From NCBI GenBank assembly GCA_910589075.1, contig CAJUSK010000028.1, positions 65,677-129,676 of the forward strand: 64,000 nucleotides of DNA. Reading direction: 5' to 3'. Position numbers and translations under genes: made by a program. Below the pieces are notes generated by a model, which saw nothing but the letters and a program-made list of their open reading frames with translations, ran no database searches and was not told where the DNA came from. Each line of letters begins with the position of its first letter. Position 1 is the first letter of the stretch. The stretch comes from an uncultured Lachnospiraceae bacterium (GTDB taxonomy: Bacteria > Bacillota > Clostridia > Lachnospirales > Lachnospiraceae). Of the stretch, positions 44,821-54,025 are shown one piece after another.

Positions 44821-46344
44821 ATGTCAACAGGAAATACAGGGCGTGGTAAGAGCGGTACAAAAAGAGCAGGCAGCTCTGACGATATAAGGAATACGCGTGC
44901 AGGCAGAAAACCCGGCGGTGAAAGAAGAGCTGCCCACGCAGAAGGTCCCGGCAGTGAAAGAAGGGCTGGCGGAGCAAACAGATCCCGTAGCGGAGGCAGT
45001 ACAGGCAGGCCCCGCAGCGCAGGCAATTCCGGTGGCACGGGCAGATCCCGCGACATGGAAGGTTCCGGTAATATGAGAAATGGGGGAAGCCCCCGGAGCA
45101 ACGCCGGCAGTGGAAACAGACGGAGTGCCGGAAACAGCAAAAGCGCCGCTTCCAGGCGGCCGGAAGCGGAGAGACGGCCTGCCGGCAAAAAGATGTCCGC
45201 CCAAAAGCGTGCAGCCAAAAGGCGCAGAAGAGCCCTGCTGTTTGGTGTTGAAATCCTGATCCTGGTGGTCATGCTGGGGTTTCTTTATTCGGTTCTGAAA
45301 ACGGAAAAAGTGGAACGGATCAAGATCGACGAAGAAAAAGTCGTGATGGAAATGAATGAGAATGTGGAAACCAATGAAGTGATGAAAGGGTACCGGAATA
45401 TTGCATTGTTCGGTGTGGATTCCAGAGAAGGATCACTGGGAAAGGGAACCCGCAGCGATACCATCATCATTGCTTCCATTAACCAGGATACGGGGGACGT
45501 AAAACTGCTGTCCGTTTTCCGGGATACCTATCTGAATCTTGGCAATGATACTTATAATAAGTGTAACGCTGCCTATGCGAAGGGCGGCCCGGAACAGGCG
45601 ATTACCATGCTGAACAAGAATCTGGACATGAATATTACGGATTATGTTACAGTTGGTTTTGACGGGCTGATTGAAGTGATTGACGCGCTGGGCGGTGTGG
45701 AAATCAATGTAACAGAAGCTGAAATCCGGTATCTGAATGATTATCAGATCAGTATGGTAGGTAAAGAAGTAGGCAGAGTCGGCGACATTGTCAATTATGA
45801 AGCGACGGAAGGCGTGGATTATACGGCTGTGACCCATGCGGGTATGCAGACGCTGAATGGCCTGCAGGCCACCGCATACTGCCGTATCCGTTATATCGGC
45901 AACGATTTTCAGCGTGCGCAGCGTCAGCGTGATGTGATTGCAGCAGTTGCTGAAAAAGCAAAAGGAGCCAGTGTTTCAGAACTGAATGACATTGCCAATG
46001 GTGTCATGGGAAATATATCCACTTCCCTGGATATTGGCGAGATATTGGATGTGATGAAAGACCTTGGAAAATACAGTATTGTAGCCAACGACGGTTTCCC
46101 GTTTGAACGGTACCGGGCGACGGGCCGGGTAGGCAGCAAGGGAAGCTGCGTAATTCCGCAGGATCTGGCTACCAATGTAGTGGAACTGCACAAATTCCTC
46201 TTTGACGAGGATGATTATCAGATTTCGTCGGAAGTGGAGGAATTCAGCAAAAAGGTGGCAAATGATACCGGAAAGTATGTCAATACTTCTGCAGATGAGT
46301 TTACTAAAAAAGATAGTGACGATGAAGTGGCGGCATCAGAATAA
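44821..46344 (+). CDS. LCP (LytR-CpsA-Psr) family cell-wall ligase
   Basis: The 507-residue protein has a 130-residue cytoplasmic tail rich in Gly, Ser, Arg and Asn, one helix (about residues 138-158) and an LCP domain (about 195-400): NIALFGVDSREGS, GTRSDTIIIASIN, KLLSVFRDTYLNL, ITDYVTVGFDGLIEVIDALGG and TAYCRIRYIGNDFQRAQRQRDV (conserved Arg cluster). A C-terminal acidic region follows. LCP proteins move polymer from undecaprenyl pyrophosphate to peptidoglycan, a sensible last step for this locus. A terminator stands directly behind it. Confidence 0.95.
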   Translation: MSTGNTGRGKSGTKRAGSSDDIRNTRAGRKPGGERRAAHAEGPGSERRAGGANRSRSGGSTGRPRSAGNSGGTGRSRDMEGSGNMRNGGSPRSNAGSGNRRSAGNSKSAASRRPEAERRPAGKKMSAQKRAAKRRRRALLFGVEILILVVMLGFLYSVLKTEKVERIKIDEEKVVMEMNENVETNEVMKGYRNIALFGVDSREGSLGKGTRSDTIIIASINQDTGDVKLLSVFRDTYLNLGNDTYNKCNAAYAKGGPEQAITMLNKNLDMNITDYVTVGFDGLIEVIDALGGVEINVTEAEIRYLNDYQISMVGKEVGRVGDIVNYEATEGVDYTAVTHAGMQTLNGLQATAYCRIRYIGNDFQRAQRQRDVIAAVAEKAKGASVSELNDIANGVMGNISTSLDIGEILDVMKDLGKYSIVANDGFPFERYRATGRVGSKGSCVIPQDLATNVVELHKFLFDEDDYQISSEVEEFSKKVANDTGKYVNTSADEFTKKDSDDEVAASE

Positions 46345-46361
46345 AGGAAAAGTATGCGGGA

Positions 46362-46384
46362 GGGGCCGAGTTTCGGCCCCTTTT
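46362..46384 (+). terminator. Rho-independent terminator after the LCP gene
   Basis: GGGGCCGA/TCGGCCCC stem with a GTT loop, directly followed by TTTT, 18 bases past the stop. It closes the long rhamnose/exporter operon. Confidence 0.85.
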
Positions 46385-46454
46385 ATGCCTGTTCACCGGC
46401 AATAGGGGATAGATTTTCCGGGCGGGGGACAATGAATTTAAAGGAAACAGAGAA

Positions 46455-47384
46455 ATGGATGTAAAGGTAGATGTAATTATCCCGACTTTGATGCCGGGAC
46501 AGGAGTTTGCGGATTTGCTGGAAGGGCTGGAAAGGCAGAGCGTACAGCCAGGCCGGATTATTGTGATGAATACAGAAGAGAAATACTTTGAACGTCTGAA
46601 ATATGGCACACAACGGATGAAAAAGTATTCCAATGTGGAAGTACACCATCTTTCCAGCAGAGAATTTGATCATGGAAATACAAGGAACAACGGCGTTAAA
46701 AAATCCGGTGCGCCCTATTTTGTCTGTATGACGATGGACGCACTGCCTAAGGACGCCTATTTGCTGGAGCGGCTTCTGGAACCGCTGGTGGCGGGGGATG
46801 CGGCGGTGAGTTATGCCAGACAGCTTCCCAAACCGGGCTGCAGTCCTGTGGAAAGTTTTATCAAACAGTTTAATTATCCTGACACATCCCGGCTCAAGGG
46901 ACAGGAGGATTTGGAAGAGATGGGCATCAAGACTTTTTTCTGTTCCAATGCCTGCGCCGCATATGACCGCAGTACGTTTGATGCATTAGGCGGGTTTATC
47001 CGGCATACCATTTTCAATGAAGATATGATCTATGCCTCCAGGGTGGTCAAAGCGGGCAAAAAAATTGCCTATGTAGCCCAGGCCGAGGTGCTTCATTCAC
47101 ACAATTATTCCTGGATGGAGAATTTTCACAGAAACTTCGATGTGGGTGTTTCGCAGGCGGACAATCCGGATGTATTTCGTGGGATAAAGTCTGAAACAGA
47201 AGGGATACGACTGGTAAAGGAACTGACCCGTCATCTGAAAGAATCGGGAAATTCCAGGCTGATCCTTCCCATGCTCTGGGGCAGTGGATGGAAATTCCTG
47301 GGATACAGACTGGGGAAACACTATACAAGACTGCCCCAGGGGTTTGTCAGACGCTGTAGCATGAATCGCAACTATTGGCAGTAG
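46455..47384 (+). CDS. GT2 glycosyltransferase, rhamnosyltransferase-like
   Basis: The 309-residue protein has VDVIIPTLMPGQEFADLL, FDHGNTRNNGVKKSGAPYFV (the H-G-x-T-R-N motif of RfbN-type enzymes), the DxD-like MTMDALPKD and an FNEDMIYASRVVKAG acceptor block. It fits O-antigen/rhamnose-type GT2 enzymes. It is separated from the upstream operon by a terminator and sits 22 bases before glmS, so the two are probably read from one promoter. Confidence 0.9.
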   Translation: MDVKVDVIIPTLMPGQEFADLLEGLERQSVQPGRIIVMNTEEKYFERLKYGTQRMKKYSNVEVHHLSSREFDHGNTRNNGVKKSGAPYFVCMTMDALPKDAYLLERLLEPLVAGDAAVSYARQLPKPGCSPVESFIKQFNYPDTSRLKGQEDLEEMGIKTFFCSNACAAYDRSTFDALGGFIRHTIFNEDMIYASRVVKAGKKIAYVAQAEVLHSHNYSWMENFHRNFDVGVSQADNPDVFRGIKSETEGIRLVKELTRHLKESGNSRLILPMLWGSGWKFLGYRLGKHYTRLPQGFVRRCSMNRNYWQ

Positions 47385-47406
47385 TGCCGGAAAGGCGGGA
47401 TAGAAG

Positions 47407-49233
47407 ATGTGTGGTATTGTAGGATATATTGGAGAGAGACAGGCGGCGCCTGTGATTTTGGACGGACTTTCCAGGCTGGAGTACAGAGGGTATGATTCAG
47501 CCGGAATGGCAGTGTTTGACGGTACATCTGTCAATGTGACCAAAGCGGTGGGCCGGCTGAAAGTACTGGAAGAGCTGACCCATGGCGGAGAAACCATGCC
47601 CGGTACAATGGGAATCGGCCATACCCGGTGGGCTACTCATGGTGTTCCCAATGATGTAAATTCCCATCCGCATTTTAATAAAGACCACACCATCACTGTT
47701 GTACATAATGGCATTATTGAAAATTATATTTCTCTGCGTAATAAACTGATCAAAAAGGGCTATACGTTTGTATCGGAAACAGATACGGAAGTTGTCGCTC
47801 AGATGCTGGATTTCTATTATAACGGGAATCCCATGGACACCATTTTGAAAGTGCTCCATCGGATTGAAGGCTCCTATGCGCTGGGAATTCTGTTTGCAGA
47901 TCATCCGGGAGAAATTTTTGCTGCCAGAAAGGGCAGCCCGTTGATTGTGGGACAGAGTAAGGATGGATGCTTCCTGGCTTCCGATGTGCCCGCCATTCTC
48001 AGATATACCCGAACCGTCTATTTTGTGGATGAACAGGAGATTGTCAGGCTGGAATCAGACCACATGCATTTCTATACAATGGACGAGGAGGAAATCGAGA
48101 AAACGCCCACGACCATTGAATGGGATGCCAATGCGGCGGAAAAAGCAGGGTATGAACATTTCATGCTCAAGGAAATGTATGAACAGCCGGGTACGGTGGC
48201 GGATACACTCACGCCCCGTATTCAGAAAGACAGAATCGAGATAGAAGAGCTGGGGCTGGATGAGGAAGAAATTGCAGCCATCCGAAAAATCCATATTGTG
48301 GCCTGTGGATCCGCCTATCATGCAGGTGTGACCGGCAAATATGTGGTGGAAGGGCTGGCCCGGATTCCGGTGGAGGTGGATCTGGCTTCGGAATTCCGTT
48401 ACAGAAACCCCATTCTGGAGGAAGGAGCCATGGTAATCGCCATCAGCCAGTCCGGAGAAACAGCGGATACGCTGGCGGCGGTCAGAGAGGCAAAGCAGAG
48501 AGGGTTCCAGGTACTGGGGATTGTCAATGTAGTGGGAAGCTCCATTGCCAGAGAGGCCGACCATGTGATGTATACATGGGCCGGGCCTGAAATTGCCGTT
48601 GCAACCACCAAAGCCTACAGTGCGCAGTTGGTGGCCTTATATCTTCTGGCGGTGAAATTCGCTTCCGTAAAAGGGACTGTGGATGACGCCATGTACCGTT
48701 CCATTCTGCGGGATCTGAAGCGTCTGCCGGATCAGATAGAGCTGCTTTTAAACAATAAAGAAAAAATACAGCACTTTGCCAACCGTTATATCGGGGCAAG
48801 GGATGTATTTTTCATTGGCCGGGGGATTGATTACGCCATTTCCCTGGAAGGATCACTGAAATTAAAGGAAATTTCCTATATACATTCTGAAGCCTATGCC
48901 GCAGGGGAACTGAAACACGGAACCATTTCCCTGATCGAAGAAGGGACGCTGGTTGCAGCCGTATCCACCCAGCCGGCCCTGTATCAGAAAACCATCAGCA
49001 ATATGGTGGAAGTAAAAGCCAGAGGCGCTTTTCTGCTGGCAGTGACCAATGCGGGAAACCGTGAAATTGAAAAAGTCTCGGATTATACCATTTACATACC
49101 GGAGACGAATCCCTTCTTCGCCAATTCCCTGGCCATTATCCCGTTGCAGCTGTTTGGCTATTATGTGGCGGTGGGAAAAGGCTGCGATGTGGATAAGCCA
49201 AGGAATCTTGCCAAGTCAGTGACCGTGGAATAG
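47407..49233 (+). CDS. glmS: Glutamine-fructose-6-phosphate aminotransferase
   Basis: The 608-residue enzyme starts MCGIVGYIGERQAAPVIL, where Cys2 after Met removal is the glutaminase nucleophile. RLEYRGYDSAG, HTRWATHG and the two SIS domains (ACGSAYHAGVTGKYV, SQSGETADTLAAVREA and the C-terminal KPRNLAKSVTVE) are all present. It produces glucosamine-6-phosphate for peptidoglycan and amino-sugar synthesis. Only 22 bases separate it from the GT2 gene, so there is no room for the glmS ribozyme found ahead of this gene in many Firmicutes. Confidence 0.98.
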   Translation: MCGIVGYIGERQAAPVILDGLSRLEYRGYDSAGMAVFDGTSVNVTKAVGRLKVLEELTHGGETMPGTMGIGHTRWATHGVPNDVNSHPHFNKDHTITVVHNGIIENYISLRNKLIKKGYTFVSETDTEVVAQMLDFYYNGNPMDTILKVLHRIEGSYALGILFADHPGEIFAARKGSPLIVGQSKDGCFLASDVPAILRYTRTVYFVDEQEIVRLESDHMHFYTMDEEEIEKTPTTIEWDANAAEKAGYEHFMLKEMYEQPGTVADTLTPRIQKDRIEIEELGLDEEEIAAIRKIHIVACGSAYHAGVTGKYVVEGLARIPVEVDLASEFRYRNPILEEGAMVIAISQSGETADTLAAVREAKQRGFQVLGIVNVVGSSIAREADHVMYTWAGPEIAVATTKAYSAQLVALYLLAVKFASVKGTVDDAMYRSILRDLKRLPDQIELLLNNKEKIQHFANRYIGARDVFFIGRGIDYAISLEGSLKLKEISYIHSEAYAAGELKHGTISLIEEGTLVAAVSTQPALYQKTISNMVEVKARGAFLLAVTNAGNREIEKVSDYTIYIPETNPFFANSLAIIPLQLFGYYVAVGKGCDVDKPRNLAKSVTVE

Positions 49234-49240
49234 AACATAT

Positions 49241-49468
49241 TCAGTGGGAAGGGGGCATCTGCCGCAGTTCCCGGCGGATGGCAACAGCGGCTATGAGGAA
49301 CGTATCCCCGCCCCATGGTTGATGCCAGAAATGGGCTGAATCCCCTGGATCATACCAAGAATGCCAGAACTGAGAATCAGGTCCGCCTGTGGAAATCAGA
49401 AGAAACGGAATACCTAAGGAAGTGATTCTTACATATTCCAGTGCATAGGGATAAATCTGGTCAGTGGA
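49241..49468 (-). pseudogene. Decayed MATE efflux gene fragment
   Basis: Within the spacer after glmS, minus-strand translation gives ALEYVRITSLGIPFLL (frame ending near 49384), a typical MATE internal helix. After a frame change near 49384, another frame gives GILGMIQGIQPISGINHGA (to a stop at 49291), matching the MATE second-half block usually written GxxQGxQPIxGYNYGA. No start codon or full-length frame remains and about 80% of a usual gene is missing. It is a remnant. Confidence 0.65.
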
Positions 49469-49659
49469 TCAACCTCTTTTTTCATATTTACCGGATATTA
49501 TAACAGAAAGAAAGTTATAAAAGTAAGGGAATTTAGCAGCCGTTTTAATAAAATATGCATACTTTTATCACATTTTGGACACAAATCCGGTCTATACTGA
49601 GTAACAGAAAACAGAACATATCAAACCGAACAACAGAAAAAGGAGGTTTTGATTCGATT
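49469..49659. other. AT-rich leader ahead of the HtrA-like gene
   Basis: It is AT-rich with several possible promoter boxes (for example TTGGAC at about 49575 and TATACT at about 49593, spacing too short) and AGGAGG at 49641-49646. I could not settle on one promoter. Confidence 0.4.
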
Positions 49660-50991
49660 ATGTATGGAAATAATTATCCAAATGACTTTGAAAACAACAG
49701 AAACAACACACAGGGAGTCTACAGTGCATATCAAAGCACGCCTCCCATACCGGAAGAGCCTGTGGTGCGGAAGAAAGAACGCAAACTGTTAAAGAAACTG
49801 GCTGTGGCCGGTGGTGTGGGACTGTGCTTTGGGCTTTTTGCGGGAGCCGGATTTTATGGTGTCCAGTCCGTCACCGGTATGCTGAACAATGAAAAGGAAA
49901 AAACAGCCATTGAGACGCAGGCGCCTGCTTCCGTGCAGAGCACAGGCGTTGCCTCTACGGACAGTAAAAACACAATTACGGCAGTGACAACCGACATAAC
50001 CGGCGTGGTGGAACAGGCCATGCCTGCGGTGGTATCCATTACCAATATGTTTACGGAACAGTCCAATTTCTTCGGACAGAAAATAGAGAGCTCCAATGAA
50101 GCCAGCGGTTCGGGGATTATTGTAGGTGAAAACGATACGGAACTGCTCGTTGTGACAAATCAGCATGTGATCGCAGGCGCCGATACGCTGAGCGTGCAGT
50201 TTATTGACGGCGAACAGACAGAGGCACAGGTAAAAGGTTATGACTCTGAGAAAGATCTGGCGGTGATCGCCGTTCCCCTGGATAAAATCGAAAGTGATAC
50301 CAGAGCCAATATTGCCATTGCCACACTGGGGGACTCAGATGCCCTGACTGTGGGCGAACCTGCCGTTGCCATTGGAAACGCCCTGGGGTATGGCCCGTCG
50401 GTGACCACTGGTGTGATCAGTGCCCTTGACCGGGAAATTGAAGGCAACGGAAAAGGAAACAAACTGATTCAGACAGACGCATCCATCAACCCCGGCAATT
50501 CCGGCGGCGGTCTGTTTAATATGAACGGTGAGGTAGTGGGTATCAATTCCAATAAAATTGGCGGCACATTTGTGGAAGGTATGGGATATGCCATTCCCAT
50601 TTCATCAGCAAGACCGATTATAGAAGAATTGATGTCCAAGACAACCAGAGGCGAAAAGGTAGCCGAAGGAGACAAATCCTATCTGGGGATTTCCGGTGTC
50701 AATGTAACGGAAGAGGTGTCCCAGATGTATGGCCTGCCCAAAGGCGTTTATGTGGGCCAGGTATATGAAGGTACAGCGGCTGAGAAAGCCGGACTGATCC
50801 GGGGTGATATTATCACAAAATTTGACGGCAGCAGCATATCTTCCATGGAAGAGCTGCAAGCCATGATGGAATATTATGCCGCCGGTACAGAAGTGGAATT
50901 GACAATTCAGCAGGGAAGCCCCAATGGTTATCAGGAGAAGAAGGTAACGATTGTGTTGGGATCGAAGGCTGAGGCGGAGGAGCAGGAGTAG
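49660..50991 (+). CDS. HtrA/DegP-like S1C serine protease, membrane anchored
   Basis: ATG 49660 is taken although the AGGAGG is 13 bases away; the ATG at 49555 has no site. The 443-residue protein has a short cytoplasmic tail, one helix (about residues 47-70), a trypsin-like domain with His169 (TNQHVIAGAD), Asp199 (EKDLAVIAV) and Ser281 (NPGNSGGGLFN), and one PDZ domain (about 350-435, VNVTEEVSQMYGLPKGVYV). Length and layout are standard for surface quality-control proteases. It would degrade or refold misfolded proteins outside the membrane. Confidence 0.95.
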   Translation: MYGNNYPNDFENNRNNTQGVYSAYQSTPPIPEEPVVRKKERKLLKKLAVAGGVGLCFGLFAGAGFYGVQSVTGMLNNEKEKTAIETQAPASVQSTGVASTDSKNTITAVTTDITGVVEQAMPAVVSITNMFTEQSNFFGQKIESSNEASGSGIIVGENDTELLVVTNQHVIAGADTLSVQFIDGEQTEAQVKGYDSEKDLAVIAVPLDKIESDTRANIAIATLGDSDALTVGEPAVAIGNALGYGPSVTTGVISALDREIEGNGKGNKLIQTDASINPGNSGGGLFNMNGEVVGINSNKIGGTFVEGMGYAIPISSARPIIEELMSKTTRGEKVAEGDKSYLGISGVNVTEEVSQMYGLPKGVYVGQVYEGTAAEKAGLIRGDIITKFDGSSISSMEELQAMMEYYAAGTEVELTIQQGSPNGYQEKKVTIVLGSKAEAEEQE

Positions 50992-51007
50992 GGGTAGTGG
51001 TAGTGGC

Positions 51008-51241
51008 TTCCCGCCAGTCCCGGTGAGCAGGGAGTCTGTGTCTGGCTGCGGACATAAGTAGTTCTAACTGCTGCGGCTTTGCCGTTGTGGCAGGCGTGCA
51101 ACCGGCCCGTAAGCGCCATCCAGGCGCTGACGGGCCTTTTCCGTGCATCCATGCACGGAAATTGCGGGTTGTGCCGCAGCAGTAAGAACTTCTAATGTCC
51201 TCCGAAAGCACAGACTCCCTGCTCACCGGGACTGGCGGGAA
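51008..51241. repeat. 234-nt foldback repeat with 33-bp perfect arms
   Basis: Left arm 51008-51040 and right arm 51209-51241 are perfect inverted copies (33 nt). Inside, GGACAT...CTGCTGCGG and its partner pair with only three mismatches in 27. The centre carries two hairpins: GGCCCGT-A-AGCGCC with GGCGCT-G-ACGGGCC, and TCCGTGCA-TCCA-TGCACGGA. The whole can fold into one cruciform-like or RNA structure. No open frame explains it. Confidence 0.9.
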
Positions 51242-51516
51242 TATGTACTTTGTTTCCGGGAGCAATGAGTTAAGTGCCGTGCTTGCATGAGTATTTGGCG
51301 AATACTGCGAGGGTCAAATACTCCGCAGTGAATAGAGGGTATTTTATGGTGTCGTATTCCTGGATGGGAATCATTACCTTGCTTTCTGGCTTGTTTTTAG
51401 AAAATGTTAACTTGTAGTAAAACAGCGTATGTTATATAATAACAAGAGGTGTGCTCTGTGCTAATTAGGGGAGAACAGTAGAAAGAGCTGCGGAGAAAAG
51501 AAAAAGGAGAAGACAC
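51242..51516. other. Spacer between the foldback and clpX
   Basis: It contains a further small dyad (GAGTATTTG...CAAATACTC, about 51289-51324) and the clpX promoter. No gene was found. Confidence 0.5.
51412..51440 (+). promoter_or_regulatory. Sigma-A promoter of the clpX-like gene
   Basis: TTGTAG at 51412-51417, a 17-nt spacer and a perfect TATAAT at 51435-51440. The leader is about 70 nt and ends with AAAGGAG. Confidence 0.8.
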
Positions 51517-53079
51517 ATGTCAGACTATTATGATAATGATGAAATAGAAAAAGAGGAGTCAGCACAGGACCAGGAGAAGGATTCTCAGGATACGAAAGAT
51601 GCGGCAGGTGGGAAGGAAGCGGATGGGCAGACTTCTGTGGATGCTGACGGCGTCCGGAAAGAGAGTGAGTATGAAGATGTCTGTTTTATCTGCAGGCGTC
51701 CGGAAAGTAAAACAGGTAAGATGTTTAAGCTGCCCAATCATATTTCCGTATGTAATGACTGTATGCATAAGACTATGGATACGGTCAGTCAGTTCGATTA
51801 TCAGGGAATGTTGAATCATATTCCGCTGGATAACCTGAATAAAAACGGTAAGGGGTTTCCCAGTATCAGCTTTGTAAATATTGCAGATTTGCAGGGAGAA
51901 GGCGGGATTCCCAATAAGCAGAAGATCAGAAAGCGGAAAGAGAAAAAAAAGGCACGTCCTGTACTGGATATTCAAAATATCCCGGCGCCCCATAAGATTA
52001 AGGCACAACTGGATGATTACATTGTGGGACAGGAGTATGCCAAAAAGGTTATCTCTGTGGCAGTGTATAACCATTATAAGCGGGTGGCTACAGATACAAT
52101 GGATGAAATCGAAATTGAAAAGTCCAATATGCTGATGATCGGGCCTACCGGTTGTGGTAAGACGTATCTGGTCAGGACGCTGGCAAAGCTTCTGGATGTG
52201 CCGCTGGCCATTGCAGATGCCACATCGCTGACGGAAGCGGGGTATATTGGAGACGACATTGAAAGTGTTGTATCCAAGCTGCTGGCGGCTGCTGAGAACG
52301 ATGTGGAGCGGGCGGAAAAAGGGATTGTTTTTATAGATGAAATCGATAAGATCGCAAAGAAAAAGAATACCAATTCCAGGGATGTAAGCGGAGAGTCGGT
52401 ACAGCAGGGGATGCTGCGGCTGTTGGAAGGCGCCGAGGTGGAGGTTCCTGTGGGTGCGAACAGTAAGAATGCCATGGTGCCGCTGGCGACGGTTAACACA
52501 AAAAACATACTGTTTATCTGTGGCGGCGCTTTCCCTGATCTGGAAGAGATTATCAAGCAGCGTCTGAATAAACAGACTTCCATCGGGTACAATGCAGAGT
52601 TAAAAGATAAATACGACAAAGATAAAAATATTCTCAAGAAAGTTACCATAGAAGATCTGAGAAAGTTCGGTATGATACCTGAATTCCTGGGCAGGCTTCC
52701 CATCGTATACACATTGGAAGGGCTGACCAAAGATATGATGGTCAGCATTTTGCGGGAGCCTAAAAATGCGATTCTGAAACAGTATCAGAAGCTGTTGGCA
52801 CTGGATGAAGTGAAGCTGGAATTTGATGACGGCGCACTGGAGGCAATCGCAGAGAAGGCGCTGAAAAAGGATACGGGCGCCAGGGCATTGCGGGCGATTA
52901 TCGAAGAATTTATGCTGGATATTATGTATGAAATCCCCAAAGATGATAATATTGGCAGAGTGACGATTACAAGGGAATATATCGAGGGTACAGGCGGACC
53001 TGTGATTGATATCAGAAAAAACGGGTATACATTGGAAGAGCTGGATGATATGAAACAGACGGGACTGCAGGAATCCTGA
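51517..53079 (+). CDS. clpX: Divergent ClpX-type AAA+ unfoldase
   Basis: The 520-residue protein has an acidic N-terminal extension (residues 1-52), a four-cysteine zinc finger (Cys56, 59, 79 and 82) and an AAA+ core: Walker A GPTGCGKT (209-216) and Walker B FIDEID (Asp274). The pore loop is GYIG instead of GYVG. The IGF tripeptide that docks ClpP reads IGY (356-358), and the RKH loop region is replaced by GANSKNAMVPL. It may be an extra ClpX with altered substrate choice. No clpP is adjacent. Confidence 0.9.
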   Translation: MSDYYDNDEIEKEESAQDQEKDSQDTKDAAGGKEADGQTSVDADGVRKESEYEDVCFICRRPESKTGKMFKLPNHISVCNDCMHKTMDTVSQFDYQGMLNHIPLDNLNKNGKGFPSISFVNIADLQGEGGIPNKQKIRKRKEKKKARPVLDIQNIPAPHKIKAQLDDYIVGQEYAKKVISVAVYNHYKRVATDTMDEIEIEKSNMLMIGPTGCGKTYLVRTLAKLLDVPLAIADATSLTEAGYIGDDIESVVSKLLAAAENDVERAEKGIVFIDEIDKIAKKKNTNSRDVSGESVQQGMLRLLEGAEVEVPVGANSKNAMVPLATVNTKNILFICGGAFPDLEEIIKQRLNKQTSIGYNAELKDKYDKDKNILKKVTIEDLRKFGMIPEFLGRLPIVYTLEGLTKDMMVSILREPKNAILKQYQKLLALDEVKLEFDDGALEAIAEKALKKDTGARALRAIIEEFMLDIMYEIPKDDNIGRVTITREYIEGTGGPVIDIRKNGYTLEELDDMKQTGLQES

Positions 53080-53090
53080 TTGTATGGATG

Positions 53091-53132
53091 CACATCCCCT
53101 TTCCGCATATGACTGTGCGGAAAGGGGATGTG
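53091..53132 (+). terminator. 17-bp hairpin after clpX
   Basis: CACATCCCCTTTCCGCA pairs perfectly with its inverted copy around an 8-nt loop. No T tract follows, so it could be a strong pause or mRNA 3' stabiliser. Confidence 0.55.
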
Positions 53133-53230
53133 TGGTATTGTGGCAGGAAGCCTTCTGCGATGTATATCAGATGAGAACTGTAAGGGATAGCTGACCGGAC
53201 AGGCTGCGGGAACAGGGAGTAGATGGAAAC

Positions 53231-54025
53231 ATGGCGGAAGAATTTATGGCTAATGGCCGGATTGCATCAGGTTACGCCTTTGACAGGCCGCGTTTACATA
53301 AACGGGTGCTGGCTATGGCATTGAAGGAGGATCTTTCTGGCGGACGGTTTTTACATGGTTTGGATGTGGGGTGTGGGGCAGGGCTGTCTGCAGAAGCGCT
53401 GGGACGGCATTGCCGGAAGGTGACGGGAGTGGATATTTCCCAGGATATGGTTACTGTGGCCAGGCGCCGGTATCCGGCTCCTGTATATACGTTTCTTACC
53501 GGTTCGGCAGAGGAACTGGCGCCGGCCGAAGATCTGTATGATATTGTGACAGCGGCGGGCGTTACGAACTGGCTGGATGAGGAGAGGTTTCTGGAGAATT
53601 TAGGCGGTGTGCTGCATAGCGGTGGAATGTTGCTGCTCTATGATTTTTGGATTACGGACAGGATGGAAGGCAGTGCGGATTATAGCGCCTGGTGGCACAA
53701 GCAGTATCTCAGGCGTTTTCCCATTCCCGTTTCAGGGAAGGGTGCCGGCCGGCGGGAATGGTCGGAAGACAGGGCGGCGTTGCTGGGATTTGCGCTGGAG
53801 CGGCAGGAATCTTTTGTGATTCCCCATTCGTTTGAACAGGAGGCATTTGTCAGATTTATGCTTTTGCAGTCCAATGTGAATGCCCGGATCGGGGAAGCGG
53901 GGGAGATTTTGGAAGAGAGCAGACGCTGGTTTGACACGACATTGACGCCTGTTTTTCAAGGGGAGGAAAAAACGCTGTTGTTTGACGGCTGGTACCGGAG
54001 GTATATTTATCATGGAAGCGCGTGA
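53231..54025 (+). CDS. Class I SAM-dependent methyltransferase
   Basis: The 264-residue protein has the SAM site GLDVGCGAGLSAEALG at about residues 42-57, then VTGVDISQDMV, the region-IV-like YDIVTAAGVTNWLDEERF and post-motif GGMLLLYDFWI. Substrate is not evident. Its last 14 bases overlap the larB start, so it is in the lar operon. It could act on a small molecule or on a protein partner of the nickel system, but this is not known. Confidence 0.85.
   Translation: MAEEFMANGRIASGYAFDRPRLHKRVLAMALKEDLSGGRFLHGLDVGCGAGLSAEALGRHCRKVTGVDISQDMVTVARRRYPAPVYTFLTGSAEELAPAEDLYDIVTAAGVTNWLDEERFLENLGGVLHSGGMLLLYDFWITDRMEGSADYSAWWHKQYLRRFPIPVSGKGAGRREWSEDRAALLGFALERQESFVIPHSFEQEAFVRFMLLQSNVNARIGEAGEILEESRRWFDTTLTPVFQGEEKTLLFDGWYRRYIYHGSA

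Noticed and set aside
47385..47406. glmS ribozyme
   Set aside because: Only 22 bases lie between the genes.
53133..53230. Nickel/cobalt riboswitch ahead of the lar operon
   Set aside because: A GGACAGGCTG-like string is present but the rest of the motif and its four-way junction cannot be found.
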